Assembly (NCBI GenBank): GCA_020638675.1
Contig: JACKID010000001.1
Location: 1,116,001 to 1,180,000, forward strand
DNA: 64,000 nucleotides
Direction: 5' to 3'
DNA from: Planctomycetota bacterium
Lineage (GTDB): Bacteria > Planctomycetota > UBA8742 > UBA2392
The translations under genes were made by a program, and so were the position numbers. Shown in pieces: positions 7,461 through 15,806 of the stretch (the stretch's first letter is position 1; the number at the start of each line of letters is the position of its first letter). The notes under the pieces are model-generated. The model had not been told where the DNA came from, did not search any database, and saw only the letters and a program-made list of their open reading frames with translations.

Positions 7461-8075
7461 TTACCGGCGCTGCAGGATGCTGAGGATCGCCGTAAGCTGG
7501 GTCTTCTGCATCTCGAGCTGTTCCTTGATGGCGTTGATGTCCTCCGGGTTGCCGCCGCCCCCTCCGCCGCCGCCGCCGCCGGCGACGATACCTTCGCCAA
7601 CCTCGGTGCCGAGCTTGAGCAGGTCGCCGTACCAGCGTGATTCCGGCAGGCTCGTGACCAGCTTCTCGGTGAGTTCGCGACCGGCCTTGCTGACGCTGCT
7701 GAGGTGCTTCAGGACCTGGTCCATCTGTTCATTGGCGGTGTCGCCGAACTCGACCTTCAGGCCCTTCTCGCGCGTCTTCTTCATTTCTTCGCGCAGGTTC
7801 TTCATCTCGTCGCGCAGGCGCCCGAGCATGTCGGTGACCGGCCCGAGGTCCATGTTCACGGTTACCTTGGCAGGCCCGCCGCCGCCACCGCCGCTGGAGA
7901 CGGCCGGTGCCGCCTGGGCGACCGCCGCGGCCCTTGGCTCCGGCGAACTGACCGGCTCGTCGTCGACCGCCGCGGGAGCGGAGCCGCCACTCAGCGGCGA
8001 CTGCTCGTCATTCACCTTCGGCGTCGAGGACTTCAGGCGTTTGGAAAGGTTTGCGAGCTTTGCAAGGTCAGCCAT
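7461..8075 (-). CDS. Coiled-coil protein with poly-Gly linkers, unknown function
   Basis: A 204-residue protein I cannot assign to a family. Layout: a basic N-terminal helix (MADLAKLANLSKRLKSS), an Ala/Pro/Ser linker, a six-Gly run, an amphipathic coiled-coil segment (DMLGRLRDEMKNLREEMKK) followed by EFGDTANEQMDQVLKHL, a second run of about ten Gly, and a C-terminal helix (INAIKEQLEMQKTQLTAIL). The pattern suggests a soluble oligomeric scaffold. It lies downstream of the actin-like ATPase gene on the same strand but beyond a terminator (8098-8131), so a functional partnership is possible but only inferred. Confidence 0.7.
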   Translation of the reverse strand: MADLAKLANLSKRLKSSTPKVNDEQSPLSGGSAPAAVDDEPVSSPEPRAAAVAQAAPAVSSGGGGGGPAKVTVNMDLGPVTDMLGRLRDEMKNLREEMKKTREKGLKVEFGDTANEQMDQVLKHLSSVSKAGRELTEKLVTSLPESRWYGDLLKLGTEVGEGIVAGGGGGGGGGGNPEDINAIKEQLEMQKTQLTAILSILQRR

Positions 8076-8097
8076 GCCACATCACCGTTTGTGGACC

Positions 8098-8131
8098 AAA
8101 AAAGAGCGCGCCCGGTGGAAACCGGGCGCGC
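8098..8131 (-). terminator. Rho-independent terminator after the actin-like gene
   Basis: An 11-bp GC-rich stem (8106-8116 with 8121-8131) closed by a GGAA loop is followed, in minus-strand direction, by a run of six T (8098-8103). It lies 27 bases past the stop of the actin-like gene. Confidence 0.8.
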
Positions 8132-8157
8132 GTCACGGTTTGCCAAGGCTAGAAATT

Positions 8158-10422
8158 CTAGTCCTCGTGGCTCAGGGCCGCAAGCAGGCATCCCTTGCTG
8201 GTGGCGTTCAACTGGTCTTCCGCACGGCGAATGTCGCTGATCTTGATCGGGAAGCGGTTCGCCATCTTGCTGAACTCGTCCTTGAACACCTCGACGAAGC
8301 CGCCGACCTTGCTGGTGCCGCCGGAAATCGCGATGGGCACCGGCTTGGGGAAGTTCGGGATGTCCTTGGTGACCTCGAACTTCTTGATGATGTTGTCGAG
8401 GCTGTACTTGATCAGGTGGCGGTAGTAGATGACGATTGCTTCTTCTTCCGGAGTCTTCGGCGCGTTGATGTCGACGCCGCGCTCCTTGACGGCCGTGATC
8501 TTGCTGGCCGCGCAACCCATCACCTGTGCCGCCTGCTGGTCGATCCAGTCGCCGCCCTTGGCCGTCGAGAAGCTGACGACCGGCATAGAACGGAAGGTCA
8601 CGCAGACGTTCACCATGCCGCCACCGCAGGAAATGCCGATGCCGGTGAAATCGTCGTCACCCAGCTCGCTGAACACGACGGCCTGACCTTCGTTGAAGGG
8701 GTGGCCGCGGTATCCGAGGCGGTCAAGCAGACCGTTGGCGATGTTCGTGTGGTACACGATGTTCATCGTCGAGTCGACCGGGTCCGCCGGGATTGAGTAG
8801 TAAACGATCTCGCCTTCGCTGCGCGGCGGGCCGAGGATCTTCTTGAACAGCTCGACTTCCATCGGCATCGCGTCGACGTCGGTCGGGCTGATCAGACCGT
8901 TCTTCATCGGACGGCGCATTTCGCGGTTGAAGATGTTCGCCAGCTCGAAGGCGTCTTCACCGATGATGAAGAGCTTGTTCTCGCGCTTGATGTAAGGGAC
9001 GCCCTGTCCCTTCAGCATCTTCAAGGTGTACGGGTCTTCCGGCACGTCAAGGAATGCATTGCGTGCAGGGAAGAACTCGATGCCGCCTTCTTCATCCATG
9101 CGGGACGCGACAAGGTTCGCAGTTCCCACGTCCAAGCCGCGCCCGAGCGGCGCACCCGAATCATCACCCACGGTGGATACCTCCGGCTGTTCAGAATAAG
9201 CTTCGTTTGGTTCCGCAGGCACCGAGTCTTCCGAGACCGCCCCGGAATCTTCGTCGCCCGTATCGCCCGCGTAATCATCTGCGGACGTTGAATCCTCTTC
9301 CCCGCCTGCTGCAGCCCCCAGGTCGAGTTCGTCGGATTCGCTTTCTTCGATCTCGCCGCTATCGCCCGCGGCGTTCAAATCCAGTTCGTCTTCTTCGGTG
9401 CTGTCCGGCCTCATGCGGGCTTCCTCCCCTTGCGCCGACGAAACACCCCGGGTGGGATCCTCGAAGGCACCATCCTGCGGTGCCGAATTCGAGTCACCCG
9501 CTGCCGGGTTCTGCGCTGCGGGGGGAGCTGCGCCTGAGTCATCCAGGTCAGTGCGTTGTGGACTGTTATCTATCAGTGAATCCACACTTTCGCCAGTGGG
9601 ATTTTCTGCATGCCCGCTGACTTTATCGCCTTGCGTATCAGCATCTTCCGCGATGTTAGATTCCATTTCACGTGCGGCCAAAGTCATCGGACCAGAGCCG
9701 CCCAGTGCGTCAGAATCTCCCGCAGAGTCACCCATGGAAGCGCCGGTCAATGTAACACTCGGCACGTCGGTGTCGTCGCCTGAATCATCGCCGGGCGCGC
9801 TTTCCATCTCCATGGCGGCCATGGTCATCGGTCCCGACTCCGCCGAGGCTTCGTCGGACAGGCCGGAACCGCCGCCGATGCGGTCCTCGGGCGAGGCCGC
9901 CACGATGCGCTCCGTGTCGCCGCGCTCCTTGACGCCCGAATCGCCCTGCGACATTTCGAAGGCCGCCATTGTCATCGGGCCGGCCGTGATGGGCTTGGAC
10001 TCAATGATTCCGGCGAGGTCCAGTTCTTCTTCGATGCGCGTGGCCGGGCCGGGGAATGAGCTGTCGTAGTTGCCGCCGTCGAGCGTGGATTCGTCCAGGT
10101 CGCCGATGTCGATATCGTGGTCGTCGACTACTTCGTGGCGCCCGCTGGCCGTGATAACGACGCTGTCCACGTCGAGGTCGTCTTCGTCGTTGATGATGTC
10201 TTCGTCTTCGACGATCTCGTGGCGCCCGGAAGGCGTTACATTGACCGGCGTGTCGTGCCAGTTCTTTTCCTGCTGCCTGGTGGTGCGGCGCTTGGCGGCC
10301 TTCTGCAGACGTTCGCGCACCGTCTCGCGCTGGGGCGGCTCGTTGTGGAGGTCGGACAGGTCGAGGTCGTGATCTTCCTCCTCGAACACATGTCCTTCGT
10401 CGTCGTTGGGGTTATGGGGCAC
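8158..10422 (-). CDS. Actin-like ATPase with long acidic N-terminal repeat region
   Basis: A 754-residue protein. Residues about 425-754 are an actin/Hsp70-superfamily ATPase related to MreB/ParM-type proteins: phosphate-1-like GRGLDVGTANLV, phosphate-2-like GIGISCGGGMVNVCV and the adenosine-like loop ISGGTSKVGGFVE. Residues 1-420 are low-complexity and acidic, with two copies of SGRHE[IV]V (about residues 66 and 92) and three of GPMT[ML]AAxEM about 48 residues apart (about 146, 195, 242). The GTG at 10422 is chosen because a promoter (10481-10508) puts the transcript start near 10474; a longer frame reaches 10596 but would begin upstream of it. A cytoskeletal or segregation role is inferred; the tail may bind partners. 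Distinct from the mreB at 34482. Confidence 0.75.
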   Translation of the reverse strand: MPHNPNDDEGHVFEEEDHDLDLSDLHNEPPQRETVRERLQKAAKRRTTRQQEKNWHDTPVNVTPSGRHEIVEDEDIINDEDDLDVDSVVITASGRHEVVDDHDIDIGDLDESTLDGGNYDSSFPGPATRIEEELDLAGIIESKPITAGPMTMAAFEMSQGDSGVKERGDTERIVAASPEDRIGGGSGLSDEASAESGPMTMAAMEMESAPGDDSGDDTDVPSVTLTGASMGDSAGDSDALGGSGPMTLAAREMESNIAEDADTQGDKVSGHAENPTGESVDSLIDNSPQRTDLDDSGAAPPAAQNPAAGDSNSAPQDGAFEDPTRGVSSAQGEEARMRPDSTEEDELDLNAAGDSGEIEESESDELDLGAAAGGEEDSTSADDYAGDTGDEDSGAVSEDSVPAEPNEAYSEQPEVSTVGDDSGAPLGRGLDVGTANLVASRMDEEGGIEFFPARNAFLDVPEDPYTLKMLKGQGVPYIKRENKLFIIGEDAFELANIFNREMRRPMKNGLISPTDVDAMPMEVELFKKILGPPRSEGEIVYYSIPADPVDSTMNIVYHTNIANGLLDRLGYRGHPFNEGQAVVFSELGDDDFTGIGISCGGGMVNVCVTFRSMPVVSFSTAKGGDWIDQQAAQVMGCAASKITAVKERGVDINAPKTPEEEAIVIYYRHLIKYSLDNIIKKFEVTKDIPNFPKPVPIAISGGTSKVGGFVEVFKDEFSKMANRFPIKISDIRRAEDQLNATSKGCLLAALSHED

Positions 10423-10480
10423 GATCTGGTTGCTGCCTCTGGATGCCTTAGTTTTAGCGGTTTTACGCGGACGGATAGAA

Positions 10481-10508
10481 ATTGTAGCGCAGCCGCGCCC
10501 GCACACAA
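10481..10508 (-). promoter_or_regulatory. Promoter of the actin-like ATPase gene
   Basis: On the minus strand TTGTGT (10508-10503) and TACAAT (10486-10481) are separated by 16 bases. Transcription would begin near 10474 and leave a leader of about 50 bases before the GTG at 10422; this decides the start chosen for that gene. Confidence 0.55.
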
Positions 10509-10560
10509 GGGGTCGCAGTGCGCGCGTGCCGAGCGCTCCGCAGGATGTCGTCGCATGTGG

Positions 10561-10566
10561 TATACT
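10561..10566 (+). promoter_or_regulatory. Candidate -10 element, possible leaderless transcript
   Basis: TATACT ends seven bases before the ATG at 10574, with no recognisable ribosome-binding site between them. The -35 region is weak. Confidence 0.4.
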
Positions 10567-10573
10567 GAAAAGC

Positions 10574-11077
10574 ATGAGGGCGAGAGCGCAATGCAACTGC
10601 GGCTGGCAGCGGGAACTCAGCGAGTTCTACGCCGGCAAACGCATTCGCTGCCCCGAGTGCTCGCGGGTGCTGGATGTGCCGGGCCAGGCCACTGCCGGGC
10701 TCTACAATTCGCCGCTTCCCGCGCGCAAACAACCCGCCGCAAACCCCGCACGCAGAGGCAGTTGGGCAGGCGTGCCCGGCACGTGCGGGCCGCGCAGATG
10801 CTGCGGCAGCCCGTGGCTGATGATCGTCATCGTCATGATGGTTTGCGGCATGAACCTCTGGCGGCAACTCGACCACAGTCGGTACGAAACCGAATGCGTG
10901 CAGCACTACGAGATCGAGCCTTACGAGTACCCGGCACCGGCCGAGCCAAGCGTGCCCGCGCGATCACAAGCCGAGCCCCGGTCTGAGCAGGAACATCCGG
11001 CAGATCGGCCCGCACAAGAGCCTGCAAAAGAGCCCGCAGAAGAACCGGCGGACGATTCCAAAGTCGATGAGTTCTAG
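10574..11077 (+). CDS. Zinc-ribbon single-pass membrane protein
   Basis: A 167-residue protein. Residues 7-33 are a short zinc ribbon (CNCGW...RIRCPECSRVLDV) of the type often found at the N-terminus of planctomycete membrane proteins. A Cys-containing linker follows, then one transmembrane helix (WLMIVIVMMVCGMNLW) and an acidic, Pro/Glu-rich tail with AQEPAKEPAEEPADD. The zinc ribbon would be cytoplasmic and the tail outside, if the usual orientation holds. Function unknown. Transcribed divergently from the actin-like gene. Confidence 0.75.
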   Translation: MRARAQCNCGWQRELSEFYAGKRIRCPECSRVLDVPGQATAGLYNSPLPARKQPAANPARRGSWAGVPGTCGPRRCCGSPWLMIVIVMMVCGMNLWRQLDHSRYETECVQHYEIEPYEYPAPAEPSVPARSQAEPRSEQEHPADRPAQEPAKEPAEEPADDSKVDEF

Positions 11078-11157
11078 GCGCGCCGCCCCCGCCTTTTGCC
11101 TTTTGTAATTCGATTTCGTGGCTAGGATTGCCGACCCCGTTCTACAGGAGGTTCGGC

Positions 11158-11811
11158 ATGGCACGATGCATTGTGGCGGGCGTATGCCTGGTGATGATCC
11201 TTGCGCTGGCCGCTTGCGGCGGCGGCAACACGGCGGACAACACGGCGCCCCCGCCCGAGAACAAGTGCAGCGGCGGTGGCGACGGCGGCAGCGCCAAGTC
11301 GAACAAGCCGGACGACACACCCAAGGAAGATCCCGATCTCTGGAAGAAGATCGTCATGCCCACGCCGACGGGCTGGGACAAGCTGGCCAAAGACGGGCAG
11401 GCCGAGCTGCGCAGCGACAAGTATGACCTGCTGCTGAAGCCTTCCAGCGACTTTGCACTGCTGGAAGCGTACAGCGACAAGGCCGCGCCCCACGCCAGCA
11501 GCGGCACTGACGAAGAGTGGGCCGACTGGCGCGCCAACGTCTCCGCGGTCTTCATCTATAACGCGACGAAGACCAAGGACGACCCGGTCGCGACGCTCAA
11601 GAAGCACGGCGCGGCGTTCATCACCGGCTTCGACGCCGCGGTCGTGCGCGAGATGTCCGGCATCGCGCTGTACGTTCACAACGACGCAAAAGACAAGTGG
11701 GCCGCTTGCGTAAGTAACGAACGTGGTACATACATTCTGGTCGCGCTCGTGCGGAACGATGACGCGAGCAAACTTATGAAGCCGTATCCAGCATCCATCA
11801 AACCGGAGTAG
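11158..11811 (+). CDS. Putative lipoprotein, unknown function
   Basis: A 217-residue secreted lipoprotein. The signal peptide ends in the lipobox LAAC (residue about 21), followed by a Gly/Asn/Pro-rich linker. The mature part (PTPTGWDKLAKDGQAELRS...) is a compact mixed alpha/beta domain of about 150 residues without a recognised family. ATG 11158 is chosen because AGGAGG lies six bases upstream; the frame extends further but without support. Two bases separate its stop from the next small gene, whose ribosome-binding site lies within this gene's last codons. Confidence 0.75.
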   Translation: MARCIVAGVCLVMILALAACGGGNTADNTAPPPENKCSGGGDGGSAKSNKPDDTPKEDPDLWKKIVMPTPTGWDKLAKDGQAELRSDKYDLLLKPSSDFALLEAYSDKAAPHASSGTDEEWADWRANVSAVFIYNATKTKDDPVATLKKHGAAFITGFDAAVVREMSGIALYVHNDAKDKWAACVSNERGTYILVALVRNDDASKLMKPYPASIKPE

Positions 11812-11813
11812 CC

Positions 11814-11921
11814 ATGGGTTACAACAGCAGCAAGAAGGGCCACCTCAAGAACAAGCGCCGCAAGATCGCCAACGCCCGCAAGCGCAAGAAGATTGAAGGC
11901 AAGGCCGCCAAGAAGGGCTAG
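11814..11921 (+). CDS. Very small basic protein (35 aa)
   Basis: A 35-codon frame (MGYNSSKKGHLKNKRRKI...KKG) directly after the lipoprotein gene, with GGAG five bases upstream overlapping the lipoprotein stop. About half of its residues are Lys or Arg. Composition and size recall small ribosome-associated proteins, but I cannot match it to a known one. The third codon positions are GC-rich like neighbouring genes, which supports real coding. It is followed immediately by a 7-mer hairpin. Confidence 0.65.
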   Translation: MGYNSSKKGHLKNKRRKIANARKRKKIEGKAAKKG

Positions 11922-11925
11922 CAGA

Positions 11926-12004
11926 CAGTGGCCGGTGGTCAGTGGTCAGTGATCAGTCGCTGCCGGCCGCAAGGGCCACTGATCACTGACCACTGACCAC
12001 CGGC
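11926..12004. repeat. 7-mer repeat hairpin upstream of alr (27-bp perfect arms)
   Basis: 11931-11957 and 11978-12004 are exact reverse complements over 27 bases, with a 20-base loop. The left side reads CAGTGGC, CGGTGGT, CAGTGGT, CAGTGAT, CAGT. It ends seven bases before the alr start codon, so the alr ribosome-binding region is occupied by, or immediately abuts, the right arm. Confidence 0.85.
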
Positions 12005-12011
12005 TGTTTCC

Positions 12012-13118
12012 ATGCATCGCGTCTGGGCCGATATCGACAAGTCCGCCGTGCGCCACAACCTCGGCGCCATCCGTCAGCGCGTGGGGGACACCCGCGTGAT
12101 GGCCGTGCTGAAAGCCAACGCATACGGGCACGGAGCCGTTGAGATGGCGCGGCTGCTGGTTGCCGAGAAGATTGACGCCATCGGCGTCGGCGACAGCGGC
12201 GAAGCACTTGAGCTGCGCGACGCGGGCATCACCGCACCAATCCTGATCGTCGGCGGCATCATCCCAGGCGAAATGCCGCGTGTCGTCGCCAACGACATCG
12301 AGGTCAACCTGCACACCGTGCAGATGGCTGAAGAGCTGAACGCCGAGGCCGAAAAGCAGGGGCGTAAGCTGCGGGTGCACCTGAAAGTAGACACAGGCAT
12401 GGGTCGCCTCGGCATGCAGCCGTTCGAGGCCGTGCCGTTCCTGCACAACATGCGCCGCCTGCGCAACCTTGAGCTGGTGGGCATGTGCACCCACTTCAGC
12501 CTGCCGTACGAGCGCAACCCGGCATTCACCACGCGGCAGATCGAGCACTTTAACCTCGCGGTCGAAGTGGCCGAGCGGCTGGGCTACAGGGATCTCACGC
12601 TGCACAGCTCGTCGTCGCTGGCGGTGTTCGGGCGCGACGATGCCTACTTCAACATGGTGCGTACGGGCATCGCGTTGTGGGGGCTGCTGCCCGGCGACGC
12701 GCAGGGTAACGCCGATCAACTCAAGCCCGCACTGGAACTCAAGAGCCGCATTCTCTTCATTAAGGAAGTGCCGGAAGGAACGCCGATCGGCTACTCGCGC
12801 ACCTACTACACTCCGGCGCCCGCGCGGATTGCGACATTGCCTGTCGGCTACAACGACGGCTACCGCACCTCGCTCAGCAACAAGGCCGAGACGCTGGTGC
12901 GGGGCGTGCGCTGCCCGGTCGTCGGTCGCGTCAGCATGGACTACACGACAATCGACGTCAGCCTGGTGCCGGATGCCGCCGTCGGCGACGAAGTCACACT
13001 GATCGGGCGCGACGGCGAAGATCAAATCAGCCTCGCGGAAGTCGCCGCGTGGGCGGAAGCAATCCCGTACGAAATACTCTGCGGATTAGGCCGCCGCGTC
13101 GCGCGCGTTTATATGTAG
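12012..13118 (+). CDS. alr: Alanine racemase
   Basis: A 368-residue PLP enzyme that interconverts L- and D-alanine for peptidoglycan. The N-terminal TIM barrel carries the PLP lysine in AVLKANAYGHG (K34). HLKVDTGMGRLG and the C-terminal beta domain with PVGYNDGY and VVGRVSMDY are diagnostic. The length is normal. No ribosome-binding site is visible because a hairpin ends seven bases upstream of the ATG; expression may depend on read-through or on that structure. Confidence 0.95.
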   Translation: MHRVWADIDKSAVRHNLGAIRQRVGDTRVMAVLKANAYGHGAVEMARLLVAEKIDAIGVGDSGEALELRDAGITAPILIVGGIIPGEMPRVVANDIEVNLHTVQMAEELNAEAEKQGRKLRVHLKVDTGMGRLGMQPFEAVPFLHNMRRLRNLELVGMCTHFSLPYERNPAFTTRQIEHFNLAVEVAERLGYRDLTLHSSSSLAVFGRDDAYFNMVRTGIALWGLLPGDAQGNADQLKPALELKSRILFIKEVPEGTPIGYSRTYYTPAPARIATLPVGYNDGYRTSLSNKAETLVRGVRCPVVGRVSMDYTTIDVSLVPDAAVGDEVTLIGRDGEDQISLAEVAAWAEAIPYEILCGLGRRVARVYM

Positions 13119-13130
13119 GACGGAGCACCG

Positions 13131-13200
13131 GGCGGGAGCCCGGTGTGGGGGAGTGTCAGGCGGTCGCACCGGCAGCTTCCGCTGCCGGCTCTGGTTTCGA
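13131..13200. repeat. Two short hairpins between alr and the flavin reductase gene
   Basis: CACCGGGC/GCCCGGTG with a GGGA loop and CCGGCAGC/GCTGCCGG with a TTCC loop lie in the 120-base gap. They may terminate alr transcription. Their GC-rich stems with 3-4 base loops resemble the hairpin array at 15807-15895. Confidence 0.55.
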
Positions 13201-13239
13201 AGCCGGTGCTTGCGTACGTTGCAGACAAGGAGGCAACTC

Positions 13240-13719
13240 ATGGCTGATACACCGCCGGACATCCAGGCGCTTGGGCGCGTGCCCACGGGGCTCTACATCG
13301 TGACGGCCGAGAACAACGGCCAGCGCGCGGCGTTTCTGGCCAGTTGGGTCTGCCAGGCCGGGTTCTTTCCGCCGGCCGTGAGCGTGGCGATCAAGCAGGA
13401 CCGCCCGATCATGCGCCAGCTTTCGCGCGGGGCACACTTCGCGCTGAACATCCTCGGCACCGACGACAAGAAGCTGATGGGTCAGTTCGCCAAGGGCTTC
13501 GGCATCAATGAAGACCCGTTTGAGAACGCCAACATCGCGCGCACGGACAACAACACGCCCTATCTGCCGGACGCGCTCGGCTTCATGGAGTGCCGCCTGA
13601 TGCGCGTGCTGGAGCCAAGCACCGAGCACAATCTCGTCGTCGGCGAAGTCATCGGCGGGCGCATGCTCAAGGAAGGCGAGCCTTGGGTCCACGTGCGAAA
13701 GAGTGGCGACCACTACTAG
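13240..13719 (+). CDS. Flavin reductase-like domain protein
   Basis: A 159-residue protein of the flavin reductase-like (FMN-binding split barrel) family: TGLYIVTAENNGQRAAFLASWV, then AVSVAIKQDRPIMRQLSRG, then FALNILG are the usual barrel strands that bind FMN. It could be an NAD(P)H:flavin oxidoreductase or part of a monooxygenase. The start at 13240 follows AAGGAGG at good spacing. The next gene lies beyond a 7-mer hairpin that ends two bases before its start. Confidence 0.85.
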   Translation: MADTPPDIQALGRVPTGLYIVTAENNGQRAAFLASWVCQAGFFPPAVSVAIKQDRPIMRQLSRGAHFALNILGTDDKKLMGQFAKGFGINEDPFENANIARTDNNTPYLPDALGFMECRLMRVLEPSTEHNLVVGEVIGGRMLKEGEPWVHVRKSGDHY

Positions 13720-13722
13720 GCA

Positions 13723-13804
13723 GGTGTTTGGTGTCTGGTGTTCGGTGTTTGGATATAGCGCCGAAGTCCCCTCACCAAACACCGAACCCCGAGCACCAAG
13801 CACC
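13723..13804. repeat. 7-mer repeat hairpin between flavin reductase and CoA-binding genes
   Basis: The left arm 13723-13752 is GGTGTTT, GGTGTCT, GGTGTTC, GGTGTTT, GG; the right arm 13775-13804 is CCAAACA, CCGAACC, CCGAGCA, CCAAGCA, CC. It ends one base before the ATG of the next gene. Confidence 0.8.
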
Positions 13805-13805
13805 A

Positions 13806-14213
13806 ATGGATACCGCCTGCGAAATCCTGAAAGACGCTCGCCGCATTGCCGTGCTGGGCATGTCGCCGAAGCCGCATCGCACCAGCCACGCCATCGCGCT
13901 GTACATGCAGCGGGCGGGCTATGAGATCGTGCCGGTGAACCCGGGCCACGACGAAATCGAGGGGCTGGCCTGCTACCCCCGCCTGGAAGCCATCCCGGAC
14001 GCGATCGACATCGTGGACGTGTTCCGCGCCGCCGAGCATGAGCACGAAGTCTGCGAGCAGGTGCTGGCCATGAACCCGCTGCCGAAGGCCGTCTGGTTCC
14101 AGCTCAACGCCGGCGGTTTTGAGGTGGAAGGCAAGCTGCGCGACCACGGCATCGAGGTATTCGTCGACAGCTGCATCAAGGTCGTTCACAGCGTTTGCGC
14201 AGGCAAGGGCTAG
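13806..14213 (+). CDS. CoA-binding protein (YccU-like)
   Basis: A 135-residue Rossmann-type CoA-binding domain: RRIAVLGMSPKPHRTSHAIA near the N-terminus, AGYEIVPVNPG, AIDIVDVFR, and the C-terminal VWFQLNAGG with DSCIKV. The size matches stand-alone YccU-type proteins, which bind CoA but have no settled function. The start is forced by the repeat element that ends next to it. Confidence 0.88.
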   Translation: MDTACEILKDARRIAVLGMSPKPHRTSHAIALYMQRAGYEIVPVNPGHDEIEGLACYPRLEAIPDAIDIVDVFRAAEHEHEVCEQVLAMNPLPKAVWFQLNAGGFEVEGKLRDHGIEVFVDSCIKVVHSVCAGKG

Positions 14214-14218
14214 CTTGC

Positions 14219-14291
14219 AGGTTTTAGGTGCTAGGGGATGCCTACGGCGCGGCGACAACCTAAAACCTAGAGCCCGGAACCCGAAACCTCG
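14219..14291. repeat. 7-mer repeat element before tilS
   Basis: The left part 14219-14239 is AGGTTTT, AGGTGCT, AGGGGAT; the right part 14257-14291 is AACCTAA, AACCTAG, AGCCCGG, AACCCGA, AACCTCG. ACCTAAAACCT pairs with AGGTTTTAGGT. The element ends ten bases before the tilS start. Confidence 0.75.
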
Positions 14292-14300
14292 CGGAGCGCC

Positions 14301-15806
14301 TTGAACCGCCTCTTTGACGAAGTGCACGCCTTCATCCGCACGACCGACCTGTTCGATCGCGGTGAGGGCATTCTCGTCGCCTTCTCCGGCGGGCCGGACT
14401 CGATGTTCCTGGCCGAGGCGCTGACGCAGATCAGCCAGACCTACAAGTACGGCTGGAACATCGTGCTGGCCCACCTCAACCACGGCATCAGCGAACACGC
14501 GGACGAAAACGAGAAGTTCGCGCGCCTGATGGCCGAGGATCGCCTCAAGCTGCCCATCGTCGTGCGCAAGGTGAACGTGCCGGAGATGCTGAGGTCAGGC
14601 AAGTTCAAGGGCATGAGCATCGAGTCGCTGGGGCGTCGCGAACGCTACCGCCTGTTCGTCGACACCTGCGCCGAGAAACACATCACCAAGCTTGCCACAG
14701 GCCACCAGCTCGACGACCAGGCCGAGACCGTGCTGATGCGCGCCATCGGCGGAAGCTGGCTGACCGGCATGTCGGGCATCCCGGTGCGCCGCCCGCTGTC
14801 GCGCAACTCGCGCGCCGAGGTCGTGCGCCCCATGCTGCGTATCGGGCGCGACCAGATCGACGAATGGGTCGAGACCGAGAAGATCCCGGTCTTCATCGAT
14901 TCGACCAACGAAGACCCGCGCTACGCCCGCAACAAGGTGCGCGCCAAGCTGATGCCGCTGCTGATCAAGGAATTCAACCCGGCTGCCAAACGCCATCTCG
15001 CCGCGCTGGGCCAGCAGGCGCAGGAGCTGGAAGAAGAGCTTTCGCAGCTCGCGGAAGGCTTCCTTGACCCGCCGAAAGAGCGCGGCAGCGAAACCGTCGT
15101 GCGCGTGTCGATCGAGAAACTGCGCGCGCAGGGGCCGCTTGCGCAGCGCTACATCCTGCGCGCGGCGCTGGCATCCGCCGGCATGCCGGTGCGCGAGGTG
15201 ACGCATCGTCGTGTGGAACGTGTGCGCGACCTGCTGGGCAGCGAGCGGCGCGGGCTGGTCGTGCGCCTGTCGGACGGCGCGAGCGTGCTGCTGGATGACC
15301 ACGACGTGGTCGTGAAACTCGCGCACACGACCACGTTGCCCGAGTTCATCACGCCCGCTGAATTCCAGATCAGCCGCGACGGAAGCTGGGTGGCCGACGT
15401 GGACCGCGGCCCGGTGGCGCGCATCACGGCCGAGATGATGGCGATGCCGAGCGGCGGCGTGGCCGAGCTGATGGAAACCAGGGGCGACGAGGTCGAATAC
15501 CTGAACGCCGAGGCGGTGCTGTTCCCGCTGTTCGTGCGCGCCCGCAAGGACGGCGACCGCATTCGCCCGCTGGGGCTGACCGGCGAAAAGAAGCTGCAGG
15601 ACCTGCTGGTGGACAACAAAGTCCCGCGCGACCAGCGTGACGTGACGCCGCTCGTGTGCGACAGCAGCGGCGTGCTGGTGGTGTGCGGGCAGACGATCGC
15701 ACACCGCGCCCGCGTGACGCCGCAGACCGGCCAGGTCATGAAGATCACCGTGATCCCGCGCGCAGGCAGCAGCGACGCCAGCGGCTTCCTGCCGCCGGTT
15801 ACGTAG
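14301..15806 (+). CDS. tilS: tRNA(Ile)-lysidine synthase
   Basis: A 501-residue enzyme that converts C34 of tRNA-Ile(CAU) to lysidine, using ATP and lysine. The PP-loop SGGPDS is at residues 29-34, followed by HLNHGIS and the TGHQLDDQAETVLMR motif. The C-terminal TilS domain is visible near GDRIRPLG and KKLQDLLVDNKVPR. Translation starts at TTG 14301 with GGAG eight bases upstream. Confidence 0.92.
   Translation: MNRLFDEVHAFIRTTDLFDRGEGILVAFSGGPDSMFLAEALTQISQTYKYGWNIVLAHLNHGISEHADENEKFARLMAEDRLKLPIVVRKVNVPEMLRSGKFKGMSIESLGRRERYRLFVDTCAEKHITKLATGHQLDDQAETVLMRAIGGSWLTGMSGIPVRRPLSRNSRAEVVRPMLRIGRDQIDEWVETEKIPVFIDSTNEDPRYARNKVRAKLMPLLIKEFNPAAKRHLAALGQQAQELEEELSQLAEGFLDPPKERGSETVVRVSIEKLRAQGPLAQRYILRAALASAGMPVREVTHRRVERVRDLLGSERRGLVVRLSDGASVLLDDHDVVVKLAHTTTLPEFITPAEFQISRDGSWVADVDRGPVARITAEMMAMPSGGVAELMETRGDEVEYLNAEAVLFPLFVRARKDGDRIRPLGLTGEKKLQDLLVDNKVPRDQRDVTPLVCDSSGVLVVCGQTIAHRARVTPQTGQVMKITVIPRAGSSDASGFLPPVT

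Noticed and set aside
7369..8796. A 475-codon plus-strand open frame opposite the coiled-coil and actin-like genes
   Set aside because: A shadow of high-GC coding DNA: composition is Arg/Val/Ala-biased, no domain is visible, and the opposite strand has clear domains plus a promoter and terminator.
8158..10596. A longer actin-like protein beginning at ATG 10596
   Set aside because: The promoter at 10481-10508 would lie inside it, the added residues are unlike the acidic tail, and the segment overlaps the divergent gene's start.
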